From Candidatus Hydrogenedentota bacterium (lineage in GTDB: Bacteria; Hydrogenedentota; Hydrogenedentia; Hydrogenedentales; CAITNO01): a stretch of DNA of 27,264 nt. The stretch spans positions 1 through 27,264 of the forward strand of contig SKQZ01000474.1 of assembly GCA_007118765.1 (NCBI GenBank), written 5' to 3'. The notes under the pieces are model-generated. The model did no database searches, was not told where the DNA came from, and worked only from the letters and a program-made list of their open reading frames with translations. Of this stretch, positions 24,737-27,264 are shown piece by piece (the stretch's first letter is position 1; each line of letters starts with the position of its first letter). The translations under genes were made by a program, and so were the position numbers.

Positions 24737-25885
24737 ATGCAGCGGTTGCGCACATTGGTGGTAGACGACGAGCCGCATATCCGCACAGCGATTGAGCGTA
24801 CCCTTGAGCTGCTTGAGTTTCCCATCGCCGACATTGAAGAAACCGTGACATTTGGTTTCGAGGAGGCAGGCTCTGCCGAGGAAGCGCTCGAAATTATCGA
24901 AGCGGGCGCCCCGGAGATATTGCTGCTGGACCTTAAACTGCCGGGCATGAGCGGCCTGGATTTGCTTGAACGCGTCGGCCCGAAGATGTCGGAAACGCTT
25001 GTGATTATGATTACCGCCTACGCTTCCATTGAAACCGCGGTGCGGGCCACCAAAAGCGGCGCCTACGATTTTCTGGCAAAACCGTTCACGCCCGAAGAAC
25101 TTGAGCATGTCCTGCAAAAAGCGTCCCGTCACATTGTAACGGCCAAGCAGGCGCGGGCCCTGGCGGCGGAACAACGGCAGGTGCGGTTCCAGTTTCTGTC
25201 TGTGCTGGCCCATGAGCTAAAAGCGCCGCTCAATGCCATTGAAGGATACTTGGACACGGTCATAGACCGCACGGCGGGCGATAATCCCGCCGTGTATGAA
25301 GAAATGATGCGCCGCTGCCGCACCCGTGCGCAATATATGCGGAAGCTTATCATTGACTTGCTTGACCTCACCCGTATTGAATCCGGCAAGAAGAAACGCG
25401 AAATAACGGATGTGCCCGTCGCCGCCATTGCAGATCTGGCCAAGAACACCATGCTGCCCGAAGCCGAGGCGCGTAACATTTCCATAAGTGTTTCGTGTGA
25501 CCCTGCTCTCGTGTTGCGCGGCGATCCCGGAGAGATTGAGATGGTGTTCAACAACCTCATCTCAAATGCGGTAAAATACAACAAGGACAATGGAAAGGTT
25601 ACTGTCCAATGTGAACGTGAAGGGGATTGTGTTGTTATCGCAGTCTCTGACACAGGCATCGGCATGACCGAAGAAGAGCGGGCGCAGCTGTTCGAGTCCT
25701 TTTCACGTGTCAAGAATGACAAAACCTTTGGAATACTCGGCAGCGGGCTGGGCTTGGCCATTGTGAAAAAAGTGGCCACCATATACAACGGCGATGCTTC
25801 CGTGCAGAGCGCGCCTGACGAGGGCAGCACCTTTACCGTGCGCCTGCACGACGCCAAAGTGGACATGGACGGGGCAAACATGTAA
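24737..25885 (+). CDS. Receiver-histidine kinase (N-terminal REC) protein
   Basis: 382 residues, two bases after the preceding receiver gene. Residues 1-130 are a receiver domain (VVDDE, phospho-acceptor D65 in LLLDLKLPG, ITAYAS, FLAKPF). About 150-215 is a HisKA domain (LAHELKAPLNAIEGY, H159). About 250-375 is the ATPase domain (NNLISNAVKYN, SDTGIGM, GSGLGLAIV). This order, receiver first and kinase second, is the reverse of usual hybrid kinases and suggests that it accepts phosphate from an upstream kinase and then controls its own kinase activity. No membrane or sensory segment. It likely sits in the middle of a phosphorelay with its neighbours. Confidence 0.93.
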   Translation: MQRLRTLVVDDEPHIRTAIERTLELLEFPIADIEETVTFGFEEAGSAEEALEIIEAGAPEILLLDLKLPGMSGLDLLERVGPKMSETLVIMITAYASIETAVRATKSGAYDFLAKPFTPEELEHVLQKASRHIVTAKQARALAAEQRQVRFQFLSVLAHELKAPLNAIEGYLDTVIDRTAGDNPAVYEEMMRRCRTRAQYMRKLIIDLLDLTRIESGKKKREITDVPVAAIADLAKNTMLPEAEARNISISVSCDPALVLRGDPGEIEMVFNNLISNAVKYNKDNGKVTVQCEREGDCVVIAVSDTGIGMTEEERAQLFESFSRVKNDKTFGILGSGLGLAIVKKVATIYNGDASVQSAPDEGSTFTVRLHDAKVDMDGANM

Positions 25886-25941
25886 CATAAGGGGCGATGA
25901 CGAAATGCGCACCAATGACGCGAACCGTGGAGAAGCATAAG

Positions 25942-26301
25942 ATGGCGAGCAAGAAAGTATTGGTGATAGATGACGATCCGGATATTCTGTTTTTCTGCAA
26001 GAGCCTGCTTGAGGCCGAAGGCTACACCGTAAAAACGGCCATCAGTGGCGCGGAAGGGCTGGAAGCCGCCCAAACGGAACAGCCGGACCTTATCATCCTC
26101 GACATTATGATGGAAAAGATTAACACCGGGTATACGATTGCGGAAAAACTCGGAAAAGATGTCCCCATCCTTATGTTCTCTTCCATGCTCAATCCCTCCG
26201 ATACCATTTTCGATCCCGAAAGCGTTCCCTATCGCGACGTCATCAGCAAACCCATCTCCGGCGCAACCCTCCTTGACAAGGTGCGCGAACACCTCGCCTA
26301 G
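25942..26301 (+). CDS. Second stand-alone response-regulator receiver protein
   Basis: 119 residues, a lone receiver: DDD (10-12), phospho-acceptor D54 in LIILDIMMEK, Ser in MFSSM at the switch position, and Lys in ISKP. I chose the ATG at 25942 since GGAGAA precedes it; the frame could start as early as 25897. No DNA-binding or enzymatic output. It carries the same MMEKxxxG[FY]T segment as the receiver at 24333, so the two are probably paralogues serving the same pathway. Its TAG stop lies inside the CTAG target duplication of the mobile element that follows. Confidence 0.88.
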   Translation: MASKKVLVIDDDPDILFFCKSLLEAEGYTVKTAISGAEGLEAAQTEQPDLIILDIMMEKINTGYTIAEKLGKDVPILMFSSMLNPSDTIFDPESVPYRDVISKPISGATLLDKVREHLA

Positions 26302-26405
26302 CCAGGATATTTCATCAGGTTTCGTCGTGAGCCTGTGAAGATTGTGCCTGATATGGTGTAAGATTCGCAGGCGCAACCCCGCCACGGCGGGGTGAAATAT
26401 GCGGG
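26302..26405 (-). mobile_element. MITE-like element, short copy (104 bp)
   Basis: Terminal inverted repeats CCAGGATATTTCA and TGAAATATGCGGG (11 of 13 match) are flanked by direct CTAG on both sides (26298-26301 and 26406-26409). On its minus strand it aligns gaplessly with the element at 2883-3062 apart from the 76 bases it lacks, with 5 mismatches in 104. The GC palindrome (26377-26383 and 26386-26392) is kept and may help end transcription between the convergent receiver and phosphodiesterase genes. No coding capacity. Confidence 0.85.
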
Positions 26406-26427
26406 CTAGCCTGATGTCGCACCAAGG

Positions 26428-27264
26428 TTACTCGGGTTCGTTGCCAAAATACGCTTCCCGGAAGGCGGCCTCGTAAACGCTGTCTATTTGTAATCCGTCC
26501 ACGCCGTATGTCAACATGCGGGCCACGTCGCGGTCGCCTGTCTCCTGAAAATGTCCCACCCCAAGATAATGAAAAATGTTGATGCTCACAATAACCTTCA
26601 AGCCCAACTCTTGAAACCCGCGCACAGATTCCGCATCAAAATCCGCAGCATGTCCAAAAATGAACCAGCGGTCGCCGGGGTTCTGTTCCATGCGCTCGCT
26701 GGCGCGTGCTTCGGCAAGGCTGGTGCGCCATGCAATGCGTCCCCCGCCGGTCATCTGCTCTGCGATGGCCCGCCTGCCGATAAAGTAGGCGTCCTCCATC
26801 AGCCCATGCTTGACCAGCGCACGTTCAACGTTCTTCACAAAGGCGTCCATGGCCTCCGACGGCGCCCCTTTCAAATCCGGCATCAGCCCGATGCGCCCGG
26901 CGCTGCGCGCACAAAACGTTTCAAAGTCAGGCACAGTATTCTGGGGCACAAGGGCGCGCAATTCGCTCAAGGTGAGTTCGCTCACGTGCTTGGATACGCC
27001 CGCAACACGACGCAGGCAATCATCGTGGCTGCATACGGGATAGCCGTCTTTTGTGCCGCGGATATCCACTTCCACATGGGTATAGCCCCTTCGGATGGCC
27101 TCATCAAGCGCGGCAAGGCTGTTTTCCGGCGCATCGTCGGTAACTACGCCCCGGTGCGCAATCAGGATAAACGAATCCAGCGCCATGGGCGGCGCCGTGT
27201 CGCCATGCGATAGGGTGTGCGCAAGGGTCATGCACAAAACGAACAAACCGGTACAGTGTTTCAC
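26428..27264 (-). CDS. Glycerophosphodiester phosphodiesterase family protein
   Basis: 278 residues visible. The frame opens with GTG exactly at the window edge, so the true start may lie beyond it, though the visible N-terminus already resembles a signal peptide (LFVLCMTLAHTLSHG). The GDPD signature is clear: IAHRG with the catalytic His about 37, APENSLAAL, a metal-binding Glu/Asp in VEVDIRGTKDG, and SHDD with the second catalytic His. The C-terminal barrel strand GVDGLQIDSV replaces the usual 'D-G-T-D-P'. These enzymes split glycerophosphodiesters to glycerol-3-phosphate and an alcohol. It is probably periplasmic, for scavenging or lipid turnover. It is convergent with the hydrogenase-signalling operon. 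Confidence 0.88.
   Translation of the reverse strand: MKHCTGLFVLCMTLAHTLSHGDTAPPMALDSFILIAHRGVVTDDAPENSLAALDEAIRRGYTHVEVDIRGTKDGYPVCSHDDCLRRVAGVSKHVSELTLSELRALVPQNTVPDFETFCARSAGRIGLMPDLKGAPSEAMDAFVKNVERALVKHGLMEDAYFIGRRAIAEQMTGGGRIAWRTSLAEARASERMEQNPGDRWFIFGHAADFDAESVRGFQELGLKVIVSINIFHYLGVGHFQETGDRDVARMLTYGVDGLQIDSVYEAAFREAYFGNEPE

Overview
The window looks like chromosomal DNA of a Gram-negative, anaerobic or fermentative bacterium. Outer-membrane biogenesis genes (LptE, a BamD-like protein) and peptidoglycan genes (MurI, MurB, amidase) point to a diderm. A complete HydABC-type [FeFe] hydrogenase points to anaerobic H2 metabolism. The secreted beta-propeller and beta-helix proteins are typical of polysaccharide-degrading lineages such as Planctomycetes-related, Lentisphaerae or Hydrogenedentes-like groups. 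That placement is inference: no rRNA or tRNA is present to fix it.

Layout. (1) 1-5160: a partial minus-strand exported protein of unknown function, then two plus-strand secreted proteins, a beta-propeller/helical-barrel protein and a pectate-lyase-like lipoprotein. A small non-autonomous mobile element (MITE-like) sits between them. (2) 5170-13585, all minus strand: a housekeeping and envelope cluster read bamD-like > lptE > holA > amidase > GerMN > murI > divergent polysaccharide deacetylase > tsaD. Six of the seven junctions were tested for coupling and most are tight: four overlap by 4-8 bases and one is directly abutting. (3) 13838-17427, plus strand: ATP sulfurylase, a small unknown protein, a GT4-like glycosyltransferase and murB. 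(4) 17903-26301, plus strand: hydC-hydB-hydA, then an [FeFe]-hydrogenase-like sensor fused to a histidine kinase, a stand-alone receiver, a receiver-histidine kinase, and a second stand-alone receiver. (5) A second copy of the MITE, in inverted orientation, then a convergent glycerophosphodiester phosphodiesterase running to the window edge.

How the parts work together. HydC (NuoE-like), HydB (NuoF-like with an N-terminal thioredoxin-like [2Fe-2S] domain and C-terminal ferredoxin domain) and HydA form the cytoplasmic, probably electron-bifurcating, NAD(P)/ferredoxin-linked hydrogenase. The sensor downstream keeps H-cluster cysteines but has the altered loops of sensory hydrogenases, and is fused directly to a kinase. 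With the three downstream signalling proteins it could form an H2- or redox-responsive phosphorelay. None of the receivers has a DNA-binding output domain, so the output must lie outside the window or be protein-protein.

The two most notable discoveries are this sensor/phosphorelay cassette and the pair of MITE-like elements. The elements have 13-bp terminal inverted repeats and perfect 4-bp CTAR target duplications. They align without gaps except for one block of exactly 76 bases, present in one copy only, that folds on itself.
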